From positions 1 through 9,212 of the forward strand of contig DXCD01000051.1 in the NCBI GenBank assembly GCA_019116185.1: a stretch of DNA of 9,212 bases. Direction: 5' to 3'. Shown here piece after piece: positions 1-5,893 of this stretch. Numbering within the stretch: position 1 is the first letter of the stretch; each line of letters opens with the position of its first letter. The stretch comes from Candidatus Mediterraneibacter stercorigallinarum (lineage in GTDB: Bacteria; Bacillota; Clostridia; Lachnospirales; Lachnospiraceae). The notes under the pieces are model-generated. The model had not been told where the DNA came from. It saw nothing but the letters and a program-made list of their open reading frames with translations, and ran no database searches. Both the position numbers and the translations under genes were made by a program.

Positions 1-2
1 AC

Positions 3-263
3 GCTAAGATTAAAGAGGGTAACCGCGAAAGAATCCAGGTCTTTGAAGGAACAGTCCTCAAGAGACAGGGCGGCGGCGCAAGGGAGACTTTCACAGTAAG
101 AAAGACATCTAACGGAATCGGAGTCGAGAAGACATGGCCGATCCACTCTCCGCATGTTGAGAAGGTAGAGGTTGTCCGCAGAGGTAAAGTAAGAAGGGCA
201 AAACTGAACTACTTAAGAAAACGTGTCGGCAAGGCTGCAAAGGTAAAAGAATTAGTAAAATAG
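3..263 (+). CDS. rplS: 50S ribosomal protein L19, C-terminal part (5' end outside window)
   Basis: This is the C-terminal 86 residues of ribosomal protein L19, a large-subunit protein that sits at the interface with the 30S subunit. The reading frame is open from base 3 and ends at TAG 261-263. It shows the highly conserved family segments AKIKEGNRERIQVFEG at the start, KRQGGG, TFTVRK, GVEKTWPIHSPHVEKVEV and VRRGKVRRAKLNYLRK, followed by a lysine-rich tail. Full L19 is about 115 residues, so roughly 29 N-terminal residues lie upstream of the window. In Firmicutes rplS is the last gene of the rpsP-rimM-trmD-rplS operon. The terminator directly after the stop codon fits that place. Identity is certain from the motifs; only the start is missing. 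Confidence 0.97.
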   Translation, partial: AKIKEGNRERIQVFEGTVLKRQGGGARETFTVRKTSNGIGVEKTWPIHSPHVEKVEVVRRGKVRRAKLNYLRKRVGKAAKVKELVK

Positions 264-273
264 TAATCATGAG

Positions 274-308
274 AGGGACAATTACAGAACTGTATATTGT
301 CCCTTTTT
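274..308 (+). terminator. Intrinsic terminator after rplS
   Basis: AGGGACAAT (274-282) pairs perfectly with ATTGTCCCT (296-304). An inner 4-bp extension TACA/TGTA is separated by a bulged T, and a run of five T (304-308) follows. This is a textbook Rho-independent terminator 10 nt after the rplS stop. The next gene starts only 28 nt downstream and no promoter is evident in between, so some read-through into lepB-1 is likely. Confidence 0.9.
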
Positions 309-335
309 GAATATATGGGCTGAACTGGAGGAAAT

Positions 336-1001
336 ATGCAGGGGTTAGATTTCCGGAAGAAGAGGGGAAGGACAGAGAAAAAGCCGGGCAGGCCTGGGGG
401 ACGGAAGACTCGCGGCGGGCTGCGGTTTGAGGATAAGAAGAGAGGCCTGCATTTTGCGCAGGAGAAAGAGTATAACAGCAGAATCGGGGCGAAAGAGATC
501 ATACTCTGGGCCGTGGAGATACTGATTGTCTGTATGGCGGCAGTGTTCCTCGTGGCTGCATTCGGCCAGAGGGTGAGCGTGGCAGGGGATTCCATGTCCC
601 CTGTCCTTAAGAATGGAGATGTGGTATTGATCAATCGCGTCGTATATCATTTCAAAGAGCCGGCCAGGGGAGATATCATTGCTTTTTCCCGGGGAGGGGA
701 AAGCCGCTATTCTGTGAAGCGCGTTGTGGGCCTGCCGGGTGAGACAGTGCAGATCGCAGACGGCAGGATCCTGATCAACGGAGAAGAAATAGCAGAGAAT
801 ATCCACGTGTCCGGGATCGAATATGCCGGTCTGGCGGAAGAACCGGTGGAACTGGGCGATGACGAATATTTTGTAATAGGAGACAACCATACGGCAAGTG
901 ATGACAGCAGAGATCCCGGAACAGGAAATATCAAGCGGGATGATATATACGGAGAGGTATGGTTTATTGCAGGTCCGGCAGCAGATATGGGACTCATCTG
1001 A
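336..1001 (+). CDS. lepB: Type I signal peptidase with basic N-terminal extension (lepB-1)
   Basis: Membrane-bound serine protease that cleaves signal peptides from exported proteins (S26 family, Ser/Lys dyad). Residues 1-50 are a cytosolic, strongly basic, low-complexity extension with 17 Lys/Arg. One membrane segment follows (about 53-76), then the extracytoplasmic catalytic domain. Visible boxes are GDSMSPVL with nucleophile Ser86, KRVVGLPGE with general base Lys128, and GDNHTASDDSRDPG at 182-195. The total of 221 aa is longer than the usual ~170-190 aa Gram-positive enzyme, and the excess is the basic extension. The start is supported by GGAGG at 327-331, and there is no other in-frame Met before the membrane segment. 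It lies between rplS and rbgA, and a second paralogue follows rbgA. The function is firm; the role of the extension is unknown. Confidence 0.95.
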   Translation: MQGLDFRKKRGRTEKKPGRPGGRKTRGGLRFEDKKRGLHFAQEKEYNSRIGAKEIILWAVEILIVCMAAVFLVAAFGQRVSVAGDSMSPVLKNGDVVLINRVVYHFKEPARGDIIAFSRGGESRYSVKRVVGLPGETVQIADGRILINGEEIAENIHVSGIEYAGLAEEPVELGDDEYFVIGDNHTASDDSRDPGTGNIKRDDIYGEVWFIAGPAADMGLI

Positions 1002-1046
1002 GAGTGCGGTAAATGCAGGACAGATAAGAGATATATGAGATAAAGC

Positions 1047-1064
1047 GCCGCTTTTAAACGCGGC
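1047..1064 (+). other. Small GC hairpin upstream of rbgA
   Basis: GCCGC (1047-1051) and GCGGC (1060-1064) form a 5-bp stem with an 8-nt AT-rich loop in the lepB-1/rbgA gap. It ends 5 nt before the rbgA ribosome binding site. There is no T tract, so it is not a terminator. It might be an mRNA processing or stability element, but it could be chance. Confidence 0.3.
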
Positions 1065-1069
1065 AGAAT

Positions 1070-1075
1070 GGAGAG
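1070..1075 (+). promoter_or_regulatory. Ribosome binding site that decides the rbgA start
   Basis: GGAGAG lies 4 nt before ATG 1080. It overlaps the last base of the alternative upstream ATG (1068-1070), which itself has no Shine-Dalgarno sequence. This favours the shorter protein beginning MHFQWYPGHM. Confidence 0.7.
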
Positions 1076-1079
1076 AAGT

Positions 1080-1928
1080 ATGCATTTTCAATGGTATCCG
1101 GGGCATATGACCAAGGCCAGGCGGATGATGCAGGAAAATATAAAACTGATCGATCTGATCATTGAGCTTGTGGACGCGAGAGTTCCTCTGAGCAGCAGGA
1201 ACCCGGACATTGACGAGCTGGGCAGAAATAAAGCGCGCCTTATCCTTCTGAACAAGGCGGATCTGGCAGAAGACGCCCGCAATGACGAGTGGGTCGATTT
1301 CTTTAAGAAGAAAGGGTATTCCGCAGTTAAAGTTAATTCGAAAAAAGGCGGGGGAATTAAGTCGATCCAGTCAGTCATTCAGGAGGCGTGCCGGGAGAAG
1401 ACGGAGAGAGACCGCAAAAAGGGAATTTTGAACCGGCCGGTCCGTGCCATGGTAGCGGGGATCCCTAATGTGGGTAAATCCACCTTTATCAATGCCCTGG
1501 CCGGAAAAGCCTGTGCAAAGACAGGGAACAAGCCGGGAGTCACTAAAGGAAAACAGTGGATCAGGCTCAATAAAAACGTGGAACTTTTAGACACGCCGGG
1601 AATTCTCTGGCCCAAGTTTGAGGATCAGGAAGTGGGACTGAAACTTGCCTTTATCGGTTCGATCAAAGATGAGATCCTTCAGACAGAAGAACTGGCGGCA
1701 GAGCTGGTGAAGTTCTTAAACAGTAATTATCCGGGTGTCCTGGAAGAAAAGTATGATATTCCGTCCGTGGAAGATGCCTATGGATGTCTGCGCAACATTG
1801 CAGAGAGCAGGCATTGTCTCGTACGCGGGAGCGAGCTGGATACAGAAAAAGCGGCTTCGATCCTGCTGGATGATTTCCGCGCCGGGAAACTGGGGCGCAT
1901 TACCTTGGAGAGACCGGAGGAGAAATGA
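1080..1928 (+). CDS. rbgA: Ribosome biogenesis GTPase RbgA (YlqF)
   Basis: Circularly permuted GTPase needed for a late step of 50S subunit assembly; in Bacillus subtilis RbgA acts on 45S intermediates. The permuted motif order is clear (numbering from the ATG at 1080): DARVP at 32-36, G4 NKAD at 58-61, a G5-like VNSKKG at 85-90, G1 P-loop GIPNVGKS at 127-134, G2 Thr near 155 in KPGVTKG, and G3 DTPG at 171-174. A C-terminal helical domain follows and is the RNA-binding part in the family. An in-frame ATG lies 12 nt upstream at 1068. I prefer 1080 because GGAGAG at 1070-1075 precedes it and because family members begin with a short lead before QW(F/Y)PGHM. At 282 aa it has normal length. Placement between rplS/lepB and rnhB is the standard Firmicutes neighbourhood. 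Confidence 0.96.
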   Translation: MHFQWYPGHMTKARRMMQENIKLIDLIIELVDARVPLSSRNPDIDELGRNKARLILLNKADLAEDARNDEWVDFFKKKGYSAVKVNSKKGGGIKSIQSVIQEACREKTERDRKKGILNRPVRAMVAGIPNVGKSTFINALAGKACAKTGNKPGVTKGKQWIRLNKNVELLDTPGILWPKFEDQEVGLKLAFIGSIKDEILQTEELAAELVKFLNSNYPGVLEEKYDIPSVEDAYGCLRNIAESRHCLVRGSELDTEKAASILLDDFRAGKLGRITLERPEEK

Positions 1929-1999
1929 CGGGCAGATCGTCCGGTAAGTTTGGGGTTTTACTTTAATATTGAAAAAGCTTATCAGGAAGGAAGACATAG

Positions 2000-2536
2000 A
2001 TGAAAGGCATAATAAAGGAGCTTTTTGGATGGATCGTGTTTATCGTGATTGTTGCAGCGGCGTCTTACCTGGTGGTGGCCTTTGTAGGGCAGAGAACACA
2101 GGTCAGCGGTGAATCCATGGAAACGACACTTTCAGACGGAGATCATCTGATCGTGGATAAGATCTCCTATCGTTTCCGTGATCCGAAACGCTATGACATT
2201 GTGGTATTTCCTTACCGATATGAGGAGAATACATATTATATCAAGAGGATCATCGGTCTTCCGGGAGAGACGGTGCAGATCGTGGATGGTTATGTGTATA
2301 TAAACGGGGTTCTGCTGGATGAACATTACGGCAATGCGCTTATCAATGATCCGGGTCAGGCGGCACAGCCCATCACGCTGGGCGGTGACGAGTATTTTGT
2401 GATGGGGGACAACCGGAACAACAGCCAGGACAGCCGCTCGGCGAATGTAGGGCTGATCCACCGGGACGAGCTGCTGGGGCGTGCCTGGGTGCGGATCTGG
2501 CCGATTGATAAGTTCGGGGTGATCAGACATGAATAA
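2000..2536 (+). CDS. lepB: Type I signal peptidase (lepB-2)
   Basis: Second S26 signal peptidase of the window, 178 aa, the normal compact Gram-positive form. A short N-terminus is followed by a membrane segment at about 10-30 and the catalytic domain outside the membrane. Box B is SGESMETTL with nucleophile Ser39, and the Pro usually found two residues after Met is Thr here. Box D is IKRIIGLPGE with Lys82 as general base. Box E is GDNRNNSQDSR at 136-146. A good site AGGAAGG (1984-1990) precedes the ATG. It shares LPGETVQI and the GDEYFV(M/I)GDN segment with lepB-1, so the two are paralogues with different N-termini. Its stop codon lies inside the start of rnhB (8-nt overlap), which suggests translational coupling. 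Confidence 0.95.
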   Translation: MKGIIKELFGWIVFIVIVAAASYLVVAFVGQRTQVSGESMETTLSDGDHLIVDKISYRFRDPKRYDIVVFPYRYEENTYYIKRIIGLPGETVQIVDGYVYINGVLLDEHYGNALINDPGQAAQPITLGGDEYFVMGDNRNNSQDSRSANVGLIHRDELLGRAWVRIWPIDKFGVIRHE

Positions 2537-3290
2537 AAAGAGCATTGCGCAGATAAAAGCAGAATTTGAACAGGCTGATTCGGGACAGAGAAACGAGCTT
2601 TATGAAAGATACAGATCCGATGAACGCACAGGTGTCCGGAAGCTGATTGACGGTTATAAGAAGAAGGAAGAGGCGCTCCGGGCAGAGAGAGAGCGCCTTG
2701 CCGCCATGCAGAGTTATGAGCGGAAATACAGTGAATACCGCTTTATCTGCGGTATTGACGAGGCCGGCAGAGGACCTCTGGCGGGACCGGTAGTGGCTGG
2801 GGCTGTCATTCTTCCCGGGGACTGTGAGATTCTTTATCTGAATGACTCGAAAAAGCTGTCGCCGGCAAAGAGAGAGGCGCTTTATGACGAGATCATGGAC
2901 AAGGCGGAAGCCGTGGGCGTGGGAATGGCGTCTCCGGCAAGGATCGATGAGATCAACATTCTTCAGGCCACATATGAAGCGATGCGGGAAGCAGTCGCAG
3001 CCTTAAATGTGGCGCCGGATCTCCTTCTGAATGACGCGGTCACCATACCGGGTATCAGCATACCTCAGGTGCCGATCATTAAAGGGGATGCCAAGAGCGT
3101 ATCAATCGCCGCGGCAAGCATTATCGCAAAAGTCACAAGGGACAGGCTGATGGTTCAGTATGACAAGATCCTGCCGGGCTATGGGTTTGCGCAGCACAAA
3201 GGTTATGGATCAAGGGAGCATATTGAGGCCATACGGCGTCTTGGTCCCACGCCGATCCACAGACAGACATTTATCAAGAATTTCCTTTAA
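2529..3290 (+). CDS. rnhB: Ribonuclease HII
   Basis: Cleaves the RNA strand of RNA/DNA hybrids and single ribonucleotides embedded in DNA, using two metal ions. The protein is 253 aa. Residues 1-70 are a charged, helical N-terminal extension of the type also present in the ~255-aa Bacillus enzyme. The RNase H fold starts near residue 71. Active-site residues are Asp77-Glu78 in GIDEAGRGPLAGPVV, Asp169 in LLLNDAV and Asp188 in IKGDAKS. Further family signatures are LNDSKKLS, SIAAASIIAKVTRD and YGFAQHKGYG. The ATG overlaps the end of lepB-2 by 8 nt and no strong ribosome binding site is evident, so reinitiation is likely. In the family the LND-A segment is often I-D-G or I-D-A; here Asp is kept but preceded by Asn. 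Confidence 0.97.
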   Translation: MNKKSIAQIKAEFEQADSGQRNELYERYRSDERTGVRKLIDGYKKKEEALRAERERLAAMQSYERKYSEYRFICGIDEAGRGPLAGPVVAGAVILPGDCEILYLNDSKKLSPAKREALYDEIMDKAEAVGVGMASPARIDEINILQATYEAMREAVAALNVAPDLLLNDAVTIPGISIPQVPIIKGDAKSVSIAAASIIAKVTRDRLMVQYDKILPGYGFAQHKGYGSREHIEAIRRLGPTPIHRQTFIKNFL

Positions 3291-3300
3291 TTATTCTATT

Positions 3301-3327
3301 ATAAAGATGCACTTTCCATAAAGATGC
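3301..3327 (+). repeat. Two direct copies of ATAAAGATGC before yraN
   Basis: The 10-mer ATAAAGATGC occurs at 3301-3310 and 3318-3327 (17-bp period) in the 82-nt gap between rnhB and yraN. Purpose unknown. It could be a slippage duplication, or a binding site repeated at just under two helical turns. Confidence 0.4.
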
Positions 3328-3344
3328 GCGGGAGTTTGTGGTGC

Positions 3345-3360
3345 CCGCCGGAACAGGCGG
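3345..3360 (+). promoter_or_regulatory. Hairpin holding the only Shine-Dalgarno-like bases of yraN
   Basis: CCGCC (3345-3349) pairs with GGCGG (3356-3360) around a 6-nt loop. GGCGG is the only Shine-Dalgarno-like sequence before the yraN ATG at 3373, at a long spacing of 12 nt. If the hairpin forms it would reduce initiation at yraN. This is a reading of the sequence only. Confidence 0.35.
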
Positions 3361-3372
3361 AAAACGGCAGAT

Positions 3373-3786
3373 ATGACAGGAAAGAAACAAGGAGAAAACA
3401 GCAGAGACAGCAGGGGAGTAAGCAGGAGCGGCATCGCAAGGAAGAGCCGCAGACAGACCGGGACAGACTATGAGCGGGCGGCGGGATATTATCTGGAACA
3501 GCTCGGGTATGAGATCCTGGAGTATAATTACAGGTGCAGGGCAGGAGAGATCGACCTGGTGGCAAGGGACGGGGAATATCTGGTGTTCTGCGAGGTGAAA
3601 TACCGTTCCGATAAGAGAAAGGGAAGTCCTCTGGAAGCGGTCGGGCCGGGGAAACAGAAGAAGATCTTCCGGTGCGCCATGTTTTATCTCACGGAGCATC
3701 ATATACAGGATGCGCCCTGCCGGTTTGATGTGATCGGGATAGAAGGCACTGAAGTGACATATATTAAAAATGCATTTGCGGGGTGA
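3373..3786 (+). CDS. yraN: YraN family (UPF0102) endonuclease-fold protein
   Basis: Member of the widespread YraN/UPF0102 family, which has a restriction-endonuclease-like fold and commonly sits next to rnhB. Its exact cellular role is not settled. Family hallmarks are TGTDYERAAGYYLEQLGYEIL at about 29-49, AGEIDLVARDG at 57-67 with Glu59 and Asp61, FCEVKYR at 72-78 with Glu74 and Lys76 (the PD-ExK-like core), and CRFDVIGI near 116-123. Length is 137 aa, with a basic extension of about 26 residues before the conserved part. The upstream frame is open to 3322 but offers no ATG, GTG or TTG, so ATG 3373 is the only sensible start despite its weak ribosome binding site. The stop TGA is 6 nt before the next ATG. 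Confidence 0.9.
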   Translation: MTGKKQGENSRDSRGVSRSGIARKSRRQTGTDYERAAGYYLEQLGYEILEYNYRCRAGEIDLVARDGEYLVFCEVKYRSDKRKGSPLEAVGPGKQKKIFRCAMFYLTEHHIQDAPCRFDVIGIEGTEVTYIKNAFAG

Positions 3787-3792
3787 TGAAAT

Positions 3793-4641
3793 ATGAGCCT
3801 GGGACTGAATTATAAAAATGAGAAGCATATATTCGACGAGGCGGGCGGGAGTACGCCTTATCTTGAATATCCTCTGCTGAGGGAAACAGGGAGCGTCCGG
3901 CATGGGTTTTCCACCCGTCTGGGCGGTGTCAGCGAGGGCTTTTATGCTTCGCTTAACCTCAGCTTTGACAGGGGAGACCGGGAAGAATGCGTCAGAGAGA
4001 ATTTCCGCCGGATCGGAGAGGCGCTCGGCATCCGTTGTGAGGACATGGTGCTGTCACGGCAGACACATACAACGAATGTCCGCATTGTCACAGAAGCGGA
4101 CCGGGGAAAAGGAATCACAAGGGAACGGGATTATACGGATGTAGACGGGCTGGTTACAAACGTGCCGGGTATCTGTCTTGTGACCTCTTACGCGGACTGT
4201 GTTCCCCTGTATTTTGTTGATCCGGTGAAAAAGGTGATCGGGCTGAGCCATTCAGGCTGGAGAGGAACCGTGGGGAAAATCGGAAAAAAGACTATCCTGC
4301 TCATGCAGGAGAAGTACGGGTCTGACCCCGCGGATATCCTTGCGGCGGCAGGACCGTCCGTGTGCATGGACTGCTATGAAGTGAGTGAAGATGTGATCGA
4401 AAGAGTGAAGGAGGCCTTTGAGGAAGCATTCTGGCCGCAGCTTTTTTACAGGAAGCCGAATGGAAAATACCAGCTGAACCTGTGGAAGGCAAATGAGCTT
4501 ATTTTCAGAGAAGCAGGAATCCTGCCGGAGCACATCGCGGTGACAAATGTATGTACGCATTGCAACAGCAGGATCCTTTATTCCCACCGCGCGGCCGGGG
4601 ATAAGAGAGGGAATCTGTGCGCGTTTCTCGCATTGAAATAG
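3793..4641 (+). CDS. pgeF: Peptidoglycan editing factor PgeF (YfiH/YlmD, multicopper polyphenol oxidase fold)
   Basis: Family formerly annotated as laccase domain or polyphenol oxidase. Members are reported to act on purine nucleosides and to limit misincorporation of L-Ser in peptidoglycan precursors. The protein is 282 aa, the usual length. Signatures in order are RHGFSTRLGGVSEG at 36-49, the LNLS segment at 54-57, SRQTH at 88-92, TDVDGLVTN near 115-123, SYADCVPL with Cys136, LSHSGWRGTV with His153, AAGPSV at 185-190, TNVCTHC at 251-257 and YSHRAAGDKRG near 263-273. His92, Cys136 and His153 are the probable zinc ligands by family analogy. Two CxxC pairs (191/194 and 254/257) are also present. 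It follows yraN by 6 nt, with a modest GGTGA site overlapping the yraN stop. Confidence 0.93.
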   Translation: MSLGLNYKNEKHIFDEAGGSTPYLEYPLLRETGSVRHGFSTRLGGVSEGFYASLNLSFDRGDREECVRENFRRIGEALGIRCEDMVLSRQTHTTNVRIVTEADRGKGITRERDYTDVDGLVTNVPGICLVTSYADCVPLYFVDPVKKVIGLSHSGWRGTVGKIGKKTILLMQEKYGSDPADILAAAGPSVCMDCYEVSEDVIERVKEAFEEAFWPQLFYRKPNGKYQLNLWKANELIFREAGILPEHIAVTNVCTHCNSRILYSHRAAGDKRGNLCAFLALK

Positions 4642-4646
4642 ATGAC

Positions 4647-4652
4647 AGGAGG
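4647..4652 (+). promoter_or_regulatory. Strong ribosome binding site of the mscS gene
   Basis: AGGAGG stands 5 nt before ATG 4658 and 8 nt before a second in-frame ATG at 4661. Either can serve as start, and the products differ by one Met. The 8-nt spacing is the more usual one. Confidence 0.75.
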
Positions 4653-4657
4653 AAGGT

Positions 4658-5605
4658 ATGATGAGATTTGGCTCTATAATATCCGCAGCCGCAGCAGCAG
4701 CTGCGGACGTGACAAATGAATCGCTTGGGACTGATGTGCAGGAATCTGTGCAGGAAGTGACTTCCGAGGCAACTCAGGAGGTAAATCGGATAGTGCAGTT
4801 CTTTGAAGACCACATTCCGGATCTTGTGGCATTCGGAATTCAGGTGCTGCTGGCGCTTGTGTTCTTCTTTGTAGGAAGCAAGATTATCAAATGGATCCGT
4901 AAAATCGTAAAAAAGTCTTTTGAACGGGCGAATGCGGACGCGGGAGTCAGCCAGTTTGTTGATTCCATGCTGAAGTTCGGGCTGTATGCGCTTCTGCTCT
5001 TTATCATTGCTACAAAATTCGGGGTAGAGTCTTCATCTGTGGCAGCGCTGATCGCATCGGCCGGCGTGGCTGTGGGTCTGGCCGTTCAGGGAAGCCTGTC
5101 CAATTTTGCGGGCGGTATCCTGATCCTTCTGCTGAAACCGTTCGCAGTCGGAGACTATATTGTCGTTACCCAGGAAGGAATCGAGGGAACGGTAAAGGAG
5201 ATCCAGATCTTTTATACAAAACTTGCTACAGTAGATAATCAGACTGTGGTCGTCCCGAACAGTATTCTGACGAACAACAGCCTGACAAATGTGACTGCCC
5301 GTCCGGAGCGTAAGCTGGATCTGAAGGTGGGGATTTCCTATGATGCAGACCTTAAGAAAGCGAAGTCTCTGATCGAGGATATGCTTCATCAGGATCTGTC
5401 TGTCATTCAGGATGAAGAGATCCGGGTGTTTGTGGATTCCCTTGCTGACAGCGCGGTGGTGATCGGGCTCAGGGCGTGGGTGAAGACGGAAGAATACTGG
5501 GCGACAAGATGGAGGCTTATGGAAGAGATCAAGCTGACCTTTGACGCAGAGGGAATCGATATCCCTTACAACCAGCTTACAGTGCACTTAAAAGAAGAAG
5601 GATAG
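4658..5605 (+). CDS. mscS: MscS-type small-conductance mechanosensitive channel
   Basis: Membrane channel that opens under tension and releases solutes on osmotic downshock. The protein is 315 aa. An Ala-rich N-terminus (8-16) and a polar stretch lead to TM1 (about 54-77) and TM2 (about 103-120). TM3 follows at 128-160, with the small-residue pattern AGVAVGLAVQGSLSNFAGG that packs the pore. Against E. coli MscS, Gln144-Gly145 match Gln112-Gly113 and Gly153 matches Gly121. The gate pair Leu105/Leu109 becomes Val137/Leu141. A beta domain follows (KPFAVGDYI, VVVPNS at 197-202), then an alpha/beta domain ending in IDIPYNQLTVHL. It lies 16 nt after pgeF and is the last gene before the terminator. 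The assignment is firm, but the physiological trigger range is not readable. Confidence 0.95.
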   Translation: MMRFGSIISAAAAAAADVTNESLGTDVQESVQEVTSEATQEVNRIVQFFEDHIPDLVAFGIQVLLALVFFFVGSKIIKWIRKIVKKSFERANADAGVSQFVDSMLKFGLYALLLFIIATKFGVESSSVAALIASAGVAVGLAVQGSLSNFAGGILILLLKPFAVGDYIVVTQEGIEGTVKEIQIFYTKLATVDNQTVVVPNSILTNNSLTNVTARPERKLDLKVGISYDADLKKAKSLIEDMLHQDLSVIQDEEIRVFVDSLADSAVVIGLRAWVKTEEYWATRWRLMEEIKLTFDAEGIDIPYNQLTVHLKEEG

Positions 5606-5626
5606 AAGATCCGGCTGCTTGTGTGA

Positions 5627-5640
5627 GGACGCATGCGTCC
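5627..5640. repeat. Perfect 14-bp palindrome downstream of mscS
   Basis: GGACGCATGCGTCC is its own reverse complement. It lies 21 nt after the mscS stop and 20 nt before the terminator hairpin. In RNA it could fold as a 5-bp stem with a CAUG loop, perhaps protecting the 3' end. As DNA it could bind a dimeric protein. Function unknown. Confidence 0.6.
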
Positions 5641-5660
5641 GATATAAGAAAAGGAAAAAT

Positions 5661-5698
5661 AAAAGCGCAGTCCCCACGATATAGCGGGCTGCGCTTTT
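5661..5698. terminator. Bidirectional terminator between mscS and tRNA-Thr
   Basis: AAAAGCGCAG (5661-5670) pairs perfectly with CTGCGCTTTT (5689-5698), and inner C/G pairs extend the stem. Read on + it ends in TTTT after a GC stem and can end the mscS transcript. Read on - the stem is followed by TTTTATTTTTCC, a stronger U tract, which fits termination of the leftward tRNA transcript 8 nt beyond the tRNA 3' end. Confidence 0.9.
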
Positions 5699-5705
5699 GG
5701 TTTAG

Positions 5706-5778
5706 AGCCGGAAATCAGACTTGAACTGACGACCCCTTCATTACGAGTGAAGTGCTCTACCGACTGAGCTATTCCGGC
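5706..5778 (-). tRNA. tRNA-Thr(CGT)
   Basis: The reverse complement folds into a complete cloverleaf of 73 nt. The acceptor is GCCGGAA/TTCCGGC and the D stem GCTC/GAGC with loop AGTCGGTA. The anticodon stem is CTTCA/TGAAG with loop CTCGTAA. The variable loop has 5 nt, and the T stem GTCAG/CTGAT (one G-T pair) closes the loop TTCAAGT. The anticodon is CGT, which reads the Thr codon ACG. The discriminator is T (U73), acceptable for Thr tRNA in Firmicutes. CCA is not encoded, so it must be added by the nucleotidyltransferase. The gene is antisense in direction to all neighbours and has its own promoter and terminator. Confidence 0.96.
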
Positions 5779-5809
5779 AAAAGGCTCTTATTTTCGACGA
5801 ACCTTAATT

Positions 5810-5838
5810 ATTATATCTCGTTTTGTTGAAAAATTCAA
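5810..5838 (-). promoter_or_regulatory. Sigma-A promoter of tRNA-Thr
   Basis: On the - strand, a -35 box TTGAAT (5838-5833) and a perfect -10 box TATAAT (5815-5810) are separated by exactly 17 nt. Transcription would start near 5803, leaving a leader of about 25 nt before the mature tRNA 5' end at 5778. This is a strong stable-RNA promoter. Confidence 0.85.
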
Positions 5839-5839
5839 C
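5825..5839. repeat. Inverted repeat GTTGAA-AAA-TTCAAC over the tRNA -35 box
   Basis: The 6-bp arms at 5825-5830 and 5834-5839 are perfect, with a 3-bp spacer. They cover the -35 box and part of the promoter spacer. The left arm also belongs to TTTTGTTGAA (5821-5830), whose reverse complement TTCAACAAAA recurs at 5933-5942 upstream of the sulfotransferase gene. It may be an operator, but AT-rich DNA gives such repeats by chance. Confidence 0.4.
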
Positions 5840-5868
5840 TGTTTTTTATCAAAATAAAAAATCTTAGT

Positions 5869-5893
5869 AACAGCCCGGTTATGGAGCTGTTTT
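5869..5893. other. Hairpin with short T tract in the tRNA/sulfotransferase gap
   Basis: AACAGC (5869-5874) pairs with GCTGTT (5886-5891). Two further CC/GG pairs follow after a bulged A, and the + strand continues TTTT to 5893. No gene on + ends just before it. It could be a weak terminator that insulates the downstream gene or part of a leader; evidence is thin. In the rest of 5779-6005 I see only AT-rich DNA and no convincing + strand promoter. The best candidate is a poor TTCAAC (5933-5938) with a 17-nt spacer to TAAATA (5956-5961). Confidence 0.35.

Noticed and set aside
345..1106. Long - strand frame opposite lepB-1 (253 codons)
   Set aside because: It is antisense to a clear signal peptidase, and the translation is rich in His, Cys, Ser and Pro without domain signatures. 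This is typical of a mirror frame in biased codons.
1735..1947. 70-codon + strand frame inside the end of rbgA
   Set aside because: Fully nested in the conserved rbgA reading frame, with no own ribosome binding site.
1929..1999. Promoter before lepB-2 (AT-rich TTTAATATT)
   Set aside because: No -35 element at suitable spacing. The 71-nt gap is compatible with simple operon read-through.
3324..3473. Small ORF of about 49 codons starting in the rnhB-yraN gap and overlapping the yraN start
   Set aside because: It has no ribosome binding site, a low-complexity Arg/Gln/Lys composition, and lies out of frame over the yraN coding region, so it is a shadow frame.
3274..3903. Long - strand frame opposite yraN (209 codons)
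   Set aside because: It covers yraN and both flanks with no recognisable domain and no promoter. Shadow frame.
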